From assembly GCA_964437825.1 (NCBI GenBank), contig CAYTIH010000011.1:1-58707 (forward strand): a stretch of DNA of 58,707 bases, in the 5' to 3' direction. This stretch comes from JBJFCE01 sp964437825 (GTDB lineage Bacteria; Bacillota; Clostridia; Lachnospirales; Lachnospiraceae). The notes below the pieces were generated by a model. That model searched no databases. It saw only the letters and a program-made list of their open reading frames with translations, and was not told the origin of the DNA. The position numbers and the translations under genes are program-made. Positions 16,643 to 26,900 of this stretch are shown here, piece after piece. Positions within the stretch are counted from its first letter, which is position 1, and each line of letters opens with the position of its first letter.

Positions 16643-18562
16643 ATGCATGTATTTTTCCATAAAGTCAAATCTTTCTTTACCAAAGTGATCCTCTCCATTC
16701 GAAACACTCCCCATCTGAGAAAAAAACTATTCTTCTATGGAGGACTTATTCTTGTCCTTACTGTGATTGATCTGGGACTGTACCTTTATCCGTTCTCGGA
16801 TTCCGAATCAGAAAAGCTGAAAGCCCTGAGCGGAGAGCTTGCCGCATATGAGCTGCAGGAAAACAGTTTGAGCCTGCATTATACACTGCTGGACTGTGAC
16901 TCCTTTGATATGAAAAGCCGATACGGTCTGAATGACGCCAGAATGACACTGCCCGGGTTTTCGGATGATTATTTTGAAACGCAATATCAAGTCTATTCTG
17001 ATTTTCTTACGCGTCTTGAAAAGCTGGATAGCAGTCAGCTCTCAGAGCATGAACAATACATATATCTGATTCTGTATGATTCCCTGCAAAGCACCTGCGA
17101 GAACCTCTCCTATCCCTATTATCAGGAACCCCTCTCGCCCTCTTCGGGAGAGCAAACCTCGCTTTTAATTCTGCTGGCAGAATATCGTTTTGAAACCAGG
17201 GATGATATTGAACATTATCTTGAGCTTCTCTCCTGTATTCCGTCCTATTTTGAAGGTCTGCTGTATTATGAGCAGCAAAAAGCCGATGCGGGACTCTTTA
17301 TGTCGGATGCTGCTGCACGCAAGCTGGTACAGCAGTGCGATACGCTTTGCACCAAGGAGTCCCTAAATCAGGGGACCCATTTTCTGGAAACCACCTTTTC
17401 GGAAAGGCTAAAGCCTCTGATTTCGGCATCGGTTATCACACAGGAGGAAGCCGACGCGTATACCGCCCGAAATAAAAAGCTTTTGCTGGAGGCAGTGGCT
17501 CCGGCCTACACAGCCTTAGCCGACGGTATCTTTCTGTTAATGGGGAGCGGACATAATGAACAGGGATTGTGCTATTATGACAAGGGAGCTTCCTACTATG
17601 AACATCTGCTGTCCTCTGTAACCGGTTCCTCCCGCTCACCGGAGGAAATACTGGCGCTTCTGAAGGAAACCTTTATTTCTGATTATGAAAGCTTTTATCT
17701 TACCCTGACACAGCTGCAGGCGCTTTCCGAAAGCTCCGGACTTTTTACCTCCGGTGTGCTCAGCCCTGACCTTCCGTTTCACACCCCCGAGGAAATGTTA
17801 GCGGATCTGCGTATTCGTATGAACGAGGATTTTCCCGTTCTTTCCAATGATATTGGTTTTCAGGTTTCTGCCGTTGACGATGCCCTGTCCCCTTTTGTGA
17901 GTCCTGCATTTTATCTGACTCCTCCGGTGGATGATTATCAGATGAACCAAATCTACATCAATTACGGGGATCAGCCTGACGATCTCACACTGTATACCAC
18001 GCTCGCGCATGAAGGCTATCCCGGTCATTTGTATCAGACCGTTTACCACGATGCAGCTATGGATGAAAACAGTCTGCTGCCTTTAGAGGGAATGCTGTCC
18101 TATGGCGGTTATGTGGAAGGATGGGCCACCTATGTGGAGGACATTTCCTACGAATATGCCGCCCGGGTTCTGTGCGAACGCTGCAGCTATTCCGAACAGG
18201 AGGCCGTACTGATCACGGATTTCTACAGACTGAACAGACGAATCCAGCTATGCCTGTACTCCATTTTAGATATTTCGATCCACTATTACGGTATGACAAA
18301 GCCGGAAGCTGCTTCTTTACTGAATTCCTACGGCATCACAGACCCGGAATCCATTTCCTGGATTTATGAATATATTGTAGAAGAACCTGCCTGTTATCTG
18401 AAGTATTATCTGGGATATCTTGAAATCTGCAGCCTAAAGGAATCGGCGCAGGAGCTCTGGGGAGATTCTTACAGCGACATGAAATTTCATGCTTTTTTCC
18501 TTGATGCCGGACCCTCCCCTTTTTCATTGCTTAAGCAGCGGCTTTTAGAAACGGCCCCTTAA
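16643..18562 (+). CDS. DUF885-family membrane-anchored protein, probable zinc peptidase
   Basis: 639 residues. A single hydrophobic segment near residues 29-49 with a positively charged N-side suggests a membrane anchor with the rest outside. The domain fills almost the whole chain and has the family motif AHEGYPGH near residue 455 (HExxxxH type zinc site). It also has the conserved GYVEGWATYVE downstream, which would supply a third ligand. Members are described as peptidase-like but most are uncharacterised. No good Shine-Dalgarno precedes ATG 16643, so the start is uncertain. Single-gene unit. Confidence 0.8.
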   Translation: MHVFFHKVKSFFTKVILSIRNTPHLRKKLFFYGGLILVLTVIDLGLYLYPFSDSESEKLKALSGELAAYELQENSLSLHYTLLDCDSFDMKSRYGLNDARMTLPGFSDDYFETQYQVYSDFLTRLEKLDSSQLSEHEQYIYLILYDSLQSTCENLSYPYYQEPLSPSSGEQTSLLILLAEYRFETRDDIEHYLELLSCIPSYFEGLLYYEQQKADAGLFMSDAAARKLVQQCDTLCTKESLNQGTHFLETTFSERLKPLISASVITQEEADAYTARNKKLLLEAVAPAYTALADGIFLLMGSGHNEQGLCYYDKGASYYEHLLSSVTGSSRSPEEILALLKETFISDYESFYLTLTQLQALSESSGLFTSGVLSPDLPFHTPEEMLADLRIRMNEDFPVLSNDIGFQVSAVDDALSPFVSPAFYLTPPVDDYQMNQIYINYGDQPDDLTLYTTLAHEGYPGHLYQTVYHDAAMDENSLLPLEGMLSYGGYVEGWATYVEDISYEYAARVLCERCSYSEQEAVLITDFYRLNRRIQLCLYSILDISIHYYGMTKPEAASLLNSYGITDPESISWIYEYIVEEPACYLKYYLGYLEICSLKESAQELWGDSYSDMKFHAFFLDAGPSPFSLLKQRLLETAP

Positions 18563-18610
18563 AAGCAAACGTATGCTTCGCCGCAGCCCGGTCTTTTCTA
18601 TCAAAAATAA

Positions 18611-18650
18611 AACCCCTTTTGCCGGCTTTTATGCTTTGACAAAAGGGGTT
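18611..18650 (-). terminator. Terminator between DUF885 and fabT-like genes
   Basis: AACCCCTTTTG (18611-18621) pairs perfectly with CAAAAGGGGTT (18640-18650). On the minus strand TTATTTTTGATAG follows, so it terminates the MarR gene and probably also the converging one. Confidence 0.8.
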
Positions 18651-18668
18651 GCATGCGTCAATCGGTAT

Positions 18669-19106
18669 CTATTTTCGCTCCTTGAAAAAATGATTGATTT
18701 TGGTAAGCGCTCCGATCAGTACTTTGCTCTCCTGCGGACTTAACTGACTTGTAATACTGTTTATCATTTCCTCATGGAATTTATGATGCTGCGCATAGGC
18801 CTGTTTTCCTGATTCTGTCAGGGAGACCAGTACGACACGCCGGTCTTCTTCGCTTCGTACCCTATTTACAAATTCTTTTTTTACCAGACTGTTTACTGCA
18901 ATCGTTAACGTTCCCGTCGTAACCGACAGCGCTTTTGCAACGGTGCTCATATTTTTGGGCGCATCCGTGCCGATCGCCTCTATGACATGCATATCATTCA
19001 TTGTCAGATTTTTATATTTACCGCTCTTGATTGCTTTTTCTTCAATCTCGGTAATGTCATGAAAGAGCCGTACCAACAGCTCATTTAAACATTCTTCTAT
19101 TTCCAT
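18669..19106 (-). CDS. fabT: MarR-family regulator, FabT-like
   Basis: 145 residues with the MarR winged helix: NMSTVAKALSVTTGTLTIAVNSLVKKEFVNRVRSEEDRR contains recognition helix and wing. The TGTLT-AVNSLVKK segment and the NMHVIEAIG-like N-terminal helix match what I know of FabT, repressor of fatty-acid synthesis in Firmicutes. FabT is usually next to fabH; here it sits 22 kb from the fab cluster. That cluster nevertheless has two palindromes of the FabT type (TTTGA-N3-TCAAA). An extended -10 (TGTTACAAT, 19159-19167 on the minus strand) could drive it. Identity as FabT is an inference. Confidence 0.75.
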   Translation of the reverse strand: MEIEECLNELLVRLFHDITEIEEKAIKSGKYKNLTMNDMHVIEAIGTDAPKNMSTVAKALSVTTGTLTIAVNSLVKKEFVNRVRSEEDRRVVLVSLTESGKQAYAQHHKFHEEMINSITSQLSPQESKVLIGALTKINHFFKERK

Positions 19107-19206
19107 GCCGTTCCTCTTTTTATTGATTGAATCCCTGTTGCCGAATTACTTTTTTATTATTGTAACATAAAAAGAGATTACCATTTGCTGCTCTCTTTTG
19201 CAAGAA

Positions 19207-19238
19207 AAAAGCGGTTTCAATGTTCAGAAACCGCTTTT
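19207..19238. terminator. Perfect 12-bp hairpin flanked by A and T tracts
   Basis: AAAAGCGGTTTC pairs with GAAACCGCTTTT around an 8-nt loop. It has terminator shape on both strands but no recognised gene upstream on the plus strand. The stretch 19239-19472 next to it contains no gene I can support. Confidence 0.5.
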
Positions 19239-19472
19239 CCTAAGGAGAGATATTTATCTAAACTTTCGTTGTTTTTTGGCGAAGCCAGAAGGCAACAATA
19301 TGACATTCATGATCATCACCCGTGACTTCTTTCATTTGATAATTTGAGTATAGCGGAAAAATATGTTCATTTTATGTTTCGTTTTTGAATGATTTGTTAA
19401 CGATTTCTAAAAGCTGTATAAACTTCTAAAAAGTTTCTGAACTTCTTCTAAATAGGGCATTTTCGTCTCCCA

Positions 19473-19505
19473 AAAAGGACTTCCGAAGCAATCGGAAGTC
19501 CTTTT
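19473..19505 (-). terminator. Terminator of the TrpXYZ-type importer operon
   Basis: AAAAGGACTTCCG (19473-19485) and CGGAAGTCCTTTT (19493-19505) form a 13-bp perfect stem with T tracts on both strands. It lies about 230 bp past the ATPase stop because a 203-bp element is inserted between them. Confidence 0.8.
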
Positions 19506-19509
19506 ATTT

Positions 19510-19736
19510 TATATATTTAGTTAGGCAATTGCGAAACTCATCAAAGCATTGCGCTAATTGTGCAAATTATAGAAACATAAGCAGACCCTTTGAGGACGTC
19601 GGCACTTGGCGAGGTTCTGTCGAGCCTAGTGTCCGTTACGCCTGAAACGGAGCGCAAGCGTGTCTGTGTTGTTTCTATAATTTGTGAAATTTCGACAAAA
19701 TCCAGTGAGTTTCGCAATTGCCTATATATATTTAGT
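19510..19736. mobile_element. MITE-like element with 19-bp inverted termini and 12-bp target duplication
   Basis: The core 19522-19724 (203 bp) starts TAGGCAATTGCGAAACTCA and ends with its exact reverse complement. It is flanked on both sides by TATATATTTAGT (19510-19521 and 19725-19736), as expected for a 12-bp target-site duplication. Inside, a further inverted pair (CAAATTATAGAAACA near 19562-19576 and its complement near 19672-19686) and a GC-rich imperfect hairpin around 19595-19665 suggest most of it folds on itself. No transposase is encoded. The right duplication supplies the stop codon of the ABC ATPase gene. Confidence 0.75.
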
Positions 19737-20541
19737 TTGCCAGCATCATCCGGTCATTTGCAAAATGACCGCCGCTCACTTCTTCAAATTTCTTAAGCAA
19801 ATCACTGACATGCAGATTTTTCTTTTCCTCTCCGGAAACATCATAGATAATCCTGCCCTCATGCATCATGATTAACCTGTTTCCATGTGCAATGGCATCC
19901 TTCATATTATGGGTTACCATCATGGCCGTCAAATGGTTTTCGGAAATGATTTGATCGGAAAGCTCCAGAACCTTCGCTGCGGTTTTGGGATCCAGCGCAG
20001 CAGTATGCTCATCCAACAGGAGCAGATCCGGCTTCTTTAAGGAGGCCATCAACAGGGTGATTGCCTGACGCTGCCCTCCGGACAAAAGTCCTACCTTACT
20101 GGTCAGCCGTTCCTCCAAACCCAGATTCAGCTCGGCTAACATTTCTTTATATTTCTCACGCTCAGCCTTGGTTACTCCCCATTTTAATCCTCTGTGCTTA
20201 CCCCGTCTGGCAGCCAATGCAAGATTTTCATCAATCGACATCGTTGCTGCGGTTCCGGTCATGGGATCCTGGAACACACGTCCAAGATAAGGCGCACGTT
20301 TATGCTCCGGCAGCTTGGTAATATCTCTGCCGCCAATAATGATTTTTCCGTAATTGATCGGCCATACTCCGGCAATCGCATTTAACATCGTTGACTTACC
20401 GGCGCCGTTTCCTCCGATAATCGTTACAAAATCACCCTTGTTCAGCTTTAGGTTCACTCCGTCTAAGGCAACCTTTTCATTAATGGTTCCCTGATTAAAA
20501 ATTTTATGGACATCACAGATTTCTAACATATATTCAGCCAT
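19732..20541 (-). CDS. ABC importer ATPase, TrpZ-type (branched-chain/BMP-like class)
   Basis: 269 residues; AAAGGAG precedes the ATG. Walker A GGNGAGKST, signature LSGGQRQAITLLMA, Walker B LLLLDEHTAALDP and the switch His in VTHNM are present. It overlaps the permease gene by 8 bp. This three-gene set (SBP, permease, ATPase) is the type annotated as TrpXYZ or as an uncharacterised ABC importer in Clostridia. No T-box is present, so tryptophan as the substrate is not supported by regulation here. The stop codon lies in the MITE-like target duplication. Confidence 0.9.
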   Translation of the reverse strand: MAEYMLEICDVHKIFNQGTINEKVALDGVNLKLNKGDFVTIIGGNGAGKSTMLNAIAGVWPINYGKIIIGGRDITKLPEHKRAPYLGRVFQDPMTGTAATMSIDENLALAARRGKHRGLKWGVTKAEREKYKEMLAELNLGLEERLTSKVGLLSGGQRQAITLLMASLKKPDLLLLDEHTAALDPKTAAKVLELSDQIISENHLTAMMVTHNMKDAIAHGNRLIMMHEGRIIYDVSGEEKKNLHVSDLLKKFEEVSGGHFANDRMMLAN

Positions 20542-21478
20542 TTTTTCTTACTCCTTTCCTGCCGTATTTCCCCTTCAAATAAGGTATAGAAAGGAATATC
20601 GCAACAATGATTGCCGAGAACAGCTTCATATTCTCCGAAGGCATTTTCAGCCAGATAACAACTGCATAAACAATATAATACAGAATCGCTCCAATCACAA
20701 CGGATACCAGCGTAAAGGCAAATGCCATTTTCATTTTGGCGCAAAGCTTACCAAACAAAACTTCTCCGATGATAACCGCAGCCAGGCCGATTACAATAGC
20801 TCCACGTCCCATCTGGACATCCGCCGCGCCCTGATACTGTGCATAGATACCTCCGCAAAGTCCGACAAATCCATTGGAAATCATCAACGTCACTACCTTA
20901 ATAAAATTCGTATTGATTCCCTGCGCCTTAGCCATGTTTTCATTACATCCCGTCGCACGGATCGAATGCCCGATCTCTGTTCCGAAAAACCAGTAAGTAA
21001 TCAAGATCAGCAAAATCACTCCGACGATCAGGCCTGCAAAGAAAATCATCTTGTCACTGCCTTTGGAATTCACATAGCGCAAAGAAGCAACTAACGGATA
21101 TTTGTCCACACTGACTGCCTGATTGGACGCTTTTCCCTGAATATTATAGTTGATGGAATACAGGGATATCTGTGTCAGAATACTTGCCAAAATTCCGGGA
21201 ATCCCAAGTGCCGTATGTAATAGTCCGGTAACAAGGCCGGCCAGCATACCTGCAGCAAAAGCGCATAAAATCGCGATCCACGGGGACACGCCCTGCTTAA
21301 TCAGCATAACGGCAACCGCACCGCCTGTAGCTATGGAGCCATCCACTGTCAGATCGGCAAAATCAAGCAGTCTGAATGTAATGTATACACCCACAGCCAT
21401 GATTCCCCAGATGAGTCCCTGTGCCACGCTTCCGGGCAGTGCATTAATCAGGGCATCAATTTTGATTGCTAATAACAT
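20534..21478 (-). CDS. ABC importer permease, TrpY-type
   Basis: 314 residues from ATG 21476-21478 with GGAGG upstream. Around eight to nine hydrophobic segments of the branched-chain amino-acid/BMP permease class: ITFRLLDFADLTVDGS near the N-terminus and the GTEIGHSIRATGCNENMAKAQGIN coupling segment. Sits between the binding protein and ATPase genes. Confidence 0.9.
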   Translation of the reverse strand: MLLAIKIDALINALPGSVAQGLIWGIMAVGVYITFRLLDFADLTVDGSIATGGAVAVMLIKQGVSPWIAILCAFAAGMLAGLVTGLLHTALGIPGILASILTQISLYSINYNIQGKASNQAVSVDKYPLVASLRYVNSKGSDKMIFFAGLIVGVILLILITYWFFGTEIGHSIRATGCNENMAKAQGINTNFIKVVTLMISNGFVGLCGGIYAQYQGAADVQMGRGAIVIGLAAVIIGEVLFGKLCAKMKMAFAFTLVSVVIGAILYYIVYAVVIWLKMPSENMKLFSAIIVAIFLSIPYLKGKYGRKGVRKNG

Positions 21479-21506
21479 ACTTTGTCCTCCGTTATGAACC
21501 GACAAA

Positions 21507-21526
21507 GGGATGCCTCCGGGCATCCC
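21507..21526 (-). promoter_or_regulatory. Intercistronic hairpin between binding protein and permease
   Basis: GGGATGCC (21507-21514) pairs perfectly with GGCATCCC (21519-21526) around a 4-nt loop. Only a short T stretch follows on the minus strand, so it is more likely a processing/stability hairpin or weak attenuator than a full terminator. Confidence 0.55.
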
Positions 21527-21588
21527 TGATCAGTCGTTGATCTGTATCCTATTCATGCGGTCACTACCATGCAGTTACCGTAGTATGT

Positions 21589-22623
21589 TTATTCTTCTAC
21601 ATCAATTGCCTCATAATCTTCAGGAATCGTAATTCCCAGAGCTTCGCAGTTTGCCGCATTATACTTCTTTGTTACATTAGGTGCATACTTTACTTCCATG
21701 GTGGTAACGTCAGTACCGTTTACCAAAATTTCATATGCCATCTGACCTGTTGTATATCCGAGATCATAATAGCTGATGGACAGAGTTGCAACACCGCATC
21801 CGCTGCAGATACCTTCCTCCCCTGCGATAACGGGAACTCCTGCAGGAAGACAAATATTGTTAACGACTTCGGTATTGGAAGCCATGGTATTATCTGTCGG
21901 GATGTAAATTACATCACAATCCTGAATTGCATTGGTTACTACGGTCTGAATCTCGTTGGTATCAGCTGCCGTATATTCCGCATAATCAATACCGTCAGCA
22001 GTCAGATACTCGCCAAATACTCTGGCCTGATATGCAGAGTTTGCTTCGGCGGAGCAATATATGATACCGACCTTCTTTACATCCGGGAACAGCTCAAGCA
22101 GCATCTTTTCCTGCTGATCAAGCGGTGCCAGATCGGAGGTTCCGGAAATGTTTCTGCCGGTTACGCCTGTCCAGTCATCCATATCAAGCGCCGTAGCATA
22201 ATCCGTTACGGAAGTTCCAAGAATCGGAATGTCTGCGGTAGCGGAAGCCGCTGCCTGAAGAGGGGATGTTGCATTTGCAAGAATCAGATCCACATTATCC
22301 GCAACAAATGCATTTGCAATCGTGGTCGCATTTGTCTGCTCGCCCTGTGCATTCTGGAAATCAAAGACTACATTATCTCCAAGAAGCTCTTTTAATGCAT
22401 CCTGAAAGCCTTCGGTTGCTGCATCCAGCGCCGGATGCTCAACTAACTGGCAGATCCCGATATGATATACGGTTCCGTCCGCTGCAGTGTCTGCACCATC
22501 TGCTCCGGCTTCTGTTTCTACGCTGTCTGCTCCGGTGTTTGCGTCATCATCCTTACCGCCGCATCCTGCCAGCAGACCGATACACATGACAGCGGTAAGA
22601 GCCATTGCTAATAACTTTTTCAT
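21589..22623 (-). CDS. ABC importer lipoprotein binding protein, TrpX-type
   Basis: 344 residues. The signal peptide MKKLLAMALTAVMCIGL ends in lipobox LAGCGG, followed by an Asp/Ala/Glu-rich linker to about residue 50. The peripla-BP-like domain begins YHIGICQLVEHPALDAATEG, matching the ABC_sub_bind family. First gene of the operon, AGGAGG before ATG, promoter at 22715-22743. Confidence 0.9.
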   Translation of the reverse strand: MKKLLAMALTAVMCIGLLAGCGGKDDDANTGADSVETEAGADGADTAADGTVYHIGICQLVEHPALDAATEGFQDALKELLGDNVVFDFQNAQGEQTNATTIANAFVADNVDLILANATSPLQAAASATADIPILGTSVTDYATALDMDDWTGVTGRNISGTSDLAPLDQQEKMLLELFPDVKKVGIIYCSAEANSAYQARVFGEYLTADGIDYAEYTAADTNEIQTVVTNAIQDCDVIYIPTDNTMASNTEVVNNICLPAGVPVIAGEEGICSGCGVATLSISYYDLGYTTGQMAYEILVNGTDVTTMEVKYAPNVTKKYNAANCEALGITIPEDYEAIDVEE

Positions 22624-22714
22624 AATGATTCCTCCTGTTACGCTTTTTGTTCCATTGACATCTACTCATACTGACTTTGCCGCGCAAAAGCGTTAACGCC
22701 GCTAAATCAAATCT

Positions 22715-22743
22715 ACTATAAAAGAGAAGCCGTTAAATGTCAA
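22715..22743 (-). promoter_or_regulatory. Near-consensus promoter of the TrpXYZ-type operon
   Basis: TTGACA (22738-22743), 17 bp, TATAGT (22715-22720) on the minus strand. The palindrome GCGTTAACGC (22689-22698) lies in the early leader and could be an operator. Confidence 0.75.
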
Positions 22744-22778
22744 GGAAAAATGTACAAAATGCACAAAGGCGAACCATT

Positions 22779-23837
22779 TCACCATTTCATAAATTCTTTT
22801 ATTTTTTGTGTCAAAACCTCCGCTGCCTTCCTGTGAGTAATCTTGCTGGGATGGGAATCGGCGCCGATTCCGTCCGATTTTTGCTGCTCCGGAAGCTTTA
22901 AATAATCGATTTTTACGTCCGGGTACTTCTCCTGAAACCGCTCCACGCGGGCAGCCTCTTCTTCACAAAGGTTCTGCCCCATAATGCCAAGTATGCATAA
23001 TATAGCAGCCTGCGGATTGCAGGCATGTACCTGCTCCAAAAAAGCAAAATACTTTCTTCCGAAATACTCCTGCCTGTCAGCTATTTTTCTGACATAGCTG
23101 TCATCATTTGTCCCCAGATTGATTACGATCAGCTCCGGCCGATATTCTGAATAATCCCATTTTTCCCTGGGCAGGTTTAGCTTTTCACAAAGTCTTAAAT
23201 CCCTATACTGATAAAGCTCCGGCATGAGGATTTCCTCCAGCGGCTCCTGCGCTGTCTCCGGCACCCAATTGGTAATAACGCCGATGCCGCTCCAGGATAC
23301 CAGCTGGTATTCCGCCTCCAGCATGTTTGCTGTCAAAACCGCATAAGCCTCCATGGGATTTTCCTGTGAAGTACAAAAAACATCCCTGTCCAAAATACCC
23401 TCATTCCCATAGCCGCAGGTTATGGAATCTCCGATAAATTCCAGTTTATGCTTCTTTTCCTTTGTGGGAATGATATCCTTATCACCCTTTACCTGAATGC
23501 TTCGTATTCCCACAATTCCGAAAGCGGCCTCGGACATCTTTACCAAACGCAGCTTCACCTTTCTGGCCTGCGGTTCATGAAAAACCGTAAATGTCTGCTC
23601 CGGCTTCGTCAAAGACACTCTCATAAACGGTTCCTTTTGATCATCCAGATAAACGGCAATCCATGCACGATATATTTCCTCCGGAATCTCTCTGTCAGTA
23701 CATAGGGTAATCTGAATTTCAGATGTTTCTGCTTCAAATTCAATGAATGCCCCGGAAAAACCCAGATACAGGATATCCTGATTCCATGTTGTCCTGCCCG
23801 CTATTCTTACGTTCTTTCTGGTCGGCGCTGTCTGCAT
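22779..23837 (-). CDS. Two-domain SGNH esterase, CE2-like
   Basis: 352 residues from ATG 23835-23837. GGAG lies 6 bp upstream, and an ATG two codons earlier overlaps it. Residues 1-120 form a beta-rich domain (AGRTTWNQDILYLGFSGAFIEF). The SGNH hydrolase part then starts EFIGDSITCGYGN (nucleophile Ser), with LGTNDDS as block III and the DSHPS...H C-terminal Asp/His. This architecture is typical of CE2 acetyl-esterases that deacetylate oligosaccharides. No signal peptide, so it acts inside the cell. Its RBS belongs to the AGAAnnGGAG leader group. Confidence 0.8.
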   Translation of the reverse strand: MQTAPTRKNVRIAGRTTWNQDILYLGFSGAFIEFEAETSEIQITLCTDREIPEEIYRAWIAVYLDDQKEPFMRVSLTKPEQTFTVFHEPQARKVKLRLVKMSEAAFGIVGIRSIQVKGDKDIIPTKEKKHKLEFIGDSITCGYGNEGILDRDVFCTSQENPMEAYAVLTANMLEAEYQLVSWSGIGVITNWVPETAQEPLEEILMPELYQYRDLRLCEKLNLPREKWDYSEYRPELIVINLGTNDDSYVRKIADRQEYFGRKYFAFLEQVHACNPQAAILCILGIMGQNLCEEEAARVERFQEKYPDVKIDYLKLPEQQKSDGIGADSHPSKITHRKAAEVLTQKIKEFMKW

Positions 23838-23933
23838 ATTCATCTCCGTTCTGCCGTCCTTGACTGACGGCATAAATTGCATAATTTATGATACTCCGAT
23901 CCGTCATCCGCGCTATTACCCGCATCTTTCCGA

Positions 23934-26900
23934 TTACTCAATCGACTTCAGGGATTCCGCCATATTGATTTTCTGCAGCTTAAAGTACATAACGGCATTT
24001 ACCACCATCGCAAATACGAATGTAAGCAGGATTCCTCCGATATAGGAAACAGGCAGGATCTTGATCTGGAAGCTCACGGCATCTATGTCAATCTTATCCA
24101 TTACAAACCGGTGCAGCCACACGCCGAGCGGAATTCCCACTACGGCGCCGATGCCGGTCAACACCAGATTTTCACGAAATACATAGGAAGCCGTCTCTCC
24201 GGGATAAAAGCCAAGTACCTTAATCGTAGCAATTTCCCGGATTCTTTCGGTAATATTGATATTCGTCAGATTATACAGCACGATGAATGCCAGCGCCGCA
24301 GCACAGCCGATCACCAGCACAATGACATAATTCAGGCTGGACATCATGGCATCAATGCGATCCACCATATCCGCCGTAATGGATACGGAAGCAACATTAT
24401 CATTCTCCATGATCAATGTTCCGACCTCATGTGCATCCGCATGTTCTCTGATATTGCACCACATGCTTTTATACTCAGGCGCCTTTCCTTTCTGTCCTAT
24501 ATAGGTATCCTGTGAAATATAAATGTAATTGTATACATAGTTGCTGCAAATGCCCGTCACCGTTACGGTAAATTCATTCATATCGCTGTCACGAAAGGTA
24601 ACCGTATCACCGACCCGGATTTTCAGCTTCTTGGCCATTTTCTGTGATAAAACCGCTTCATTCCCGCCCGGATACGGAATCTCATTTCCGTCCTCGTCAA
24701 ATAAATGCAGAAAACCGGACAATGCCTGCTCATCCTGCGGTACAATCAGATTAACGGATTTCATTCTTCCCTGATATGTCACATCCACGGTTGTGGTCAT
24801 ATAGTAGACACTCTCCTCAAGAACCGGCTCCATTTCTTCCTGAAAAGCGTCCCGCATCGCCTGGTCAGGCGCTTCCCTTAATGTCACACTGATATCATAG
24901 GTCTGAATGTTATCATACTGCTCCGAAACCACGTCCGCAATGGAATCGTGAATGCCAAGCCCCGTAAGTACCAGCGCCATGCATCCGCTGATACCAATGA
25001 CCATCATGAAAAATCTCTTTTTATAACGGAATATATTTCGAATGGAAACCTTATGCAGGAATTTTAAATGCTTCCAGATAAAAGTAATTCTCTCTAACAG
25101 AATTCTTTTTCCGTTTCTGGGCGCCTTCGGACGAATCAGCTGTGCCGCAACGCTTCCAAGCATGGTCTTGCAGGACAACCAGGTTGTACCGATTGAGCAC
25201 AATAACGAAACTATAATCGAAATCAGCGCAAGGGGCAGATCCAGAATATAACCGCTTCCTCCTACTGAATACATAATTCCGTATACCTTCCAAATAACAT
25301 TCGGAAAAATATAACAGCCTCCCAAAAATCCTATGATACAGCCGATCATTGCCGCGCTGCCGGAATATATCATATACTTGCCCATAATCGTATATCTGCT
25401 ATATCCCAGCGCCTTAAGCACACCGATCTGCGTACGCTGTTCCTCCACCATCCGGTTCATGGTCGTTATGCACACAAGCGCTGCCACCAGAAAAAAGAAT
25501 ACCGGAAAGACATCCGCAATTCCCTCTACAATACCGGAATCGCTTTCAAAGCAGACATACCCCACATTCGTATTTCTGCCGAGCAGGTAATACTCCGCAT
25601 CCTCCATCTCATCCAGCTTCGTCCGGGCATCCTCAATTTCCTCCTGCCCGTCGGCAGCCTGCTTTTGATATTCTGCCAAGCCTTCTTCATACTTGGCCAT
25701 ATTCTCATCCAGCGTTTCCTGTGCCTGTGAAAGCTCTGCATAGGCGTCGGCAATCTGCGTAAGTCCCTCCTGTGCCTGTGAAAGCTGCCCGCTAAGCGCT
25801 TCCTTCTGGGTTTCCAGCTCGGTTTTCTGTATCTCCAGCTCTGCCTTCTGCGCCTCCAGGGACGATATTGTCTCAGTTAACTGTGTCTCCTGCTCCGCCA
25901 AAGCCGCCTTTCCGGCAGTCAATGTCAAATACCTTTCATATTCCTCCTGCGGCAGACTCTCCAGCGGTATCCCAGCTGCCGTCATATCCTCATACGCTGC
26001 CAAATAAGTATCATACTGCGCAATTCCGCTCTGTACCTCTAAGAGTCCTGCCTGCGCCTGTAACAGTCCCTCCGCAAGCCGGGAGCTGCCGTCCGTCAGC
26101 TGATCCAGCGCCTCCGTAAGCCGGGAAAGGCCGTCCGTCAGCTGCGTGATTGCATCCTCTAATGTGCTCTCCTGCTCTGCCAATGCTTCCCCGGCAGTAT
26201 CGATTTCCTCCCGGGCGCTTTGTATTTTCTCCTCCGCATCACAAAGCTCCTCCCAAGCCTGCGCCGTCGCCGTATCGAATTCTTCCTGCGCCTCGTCTAT
26301 TTGTGTCTGCGCATCCAATACCACTGCCTGCTGCCGCCTGTCCGTCTGCGCTTTCAGGATCTCCTCCACTTCATCCTCATAGGTCTCGATGTAATTCTCA
26401 TATGTATCAGAATAAATCGTTCTGTCCTCATTAAGCTTGATGAAAATTTCCGAATAATAATCAAAGGTAAAGCCCTCTTCCGGAATATAAATAAAGCAGC
26501 TGACAATTCCGTTACCGATGGATGAACTTCCCCTCTCAAAATTCAAATAAGCCGGAGAAGATACCACTCCTACGATGGTATAGGCATCATAAGTCATCAG
26601 CTCCTTCGTATCCTCTTTGTTGTCCTCGGAAATGATTATTTGCTGACCGATCGCCGCCTCAGAAAATGCATTGCTGTCCACGACGCATTCATTCGCTGCC
26701 TCCGGCATTCTCCCCGCCTTCAGCGCCTGTGTATTAATCTGCTCCGTCAGAGAATGCACACTGGCAACCTTACTGGAGCTGTCCTCTCCATACCGATAGA
26801 GAACATCGGAAAAAACAGAGCCTTCCGCAGCCCGGACTTCCTCAATCCGTAAAAAAGCTTCCACATCCTCACTTTCAAAGCCGAGACTGCAAAGCACTCG

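Noticed and set aside
18669..19106. MarR gene as regulator of the adjacent DUF885 gene
   Set aside because: The genes converge and share only a terminator; the sequence and the TTTGA-N3-TCAAA boxes favour fatty-acid control.
22624..22778. T-box or other riboswitch in front of the TrpXYZ-type importer
   Set aside because: The leader from the predicted promoter is only about 90 nt and lacks a T-box core or terminator.
25868..26525. Several long plus-strand frames opposite the ABC permease coiled coil
   Set aside because: They are low-complexity shadows of the repetitive coiled-coil sequence, with no ribosome-binding sites.
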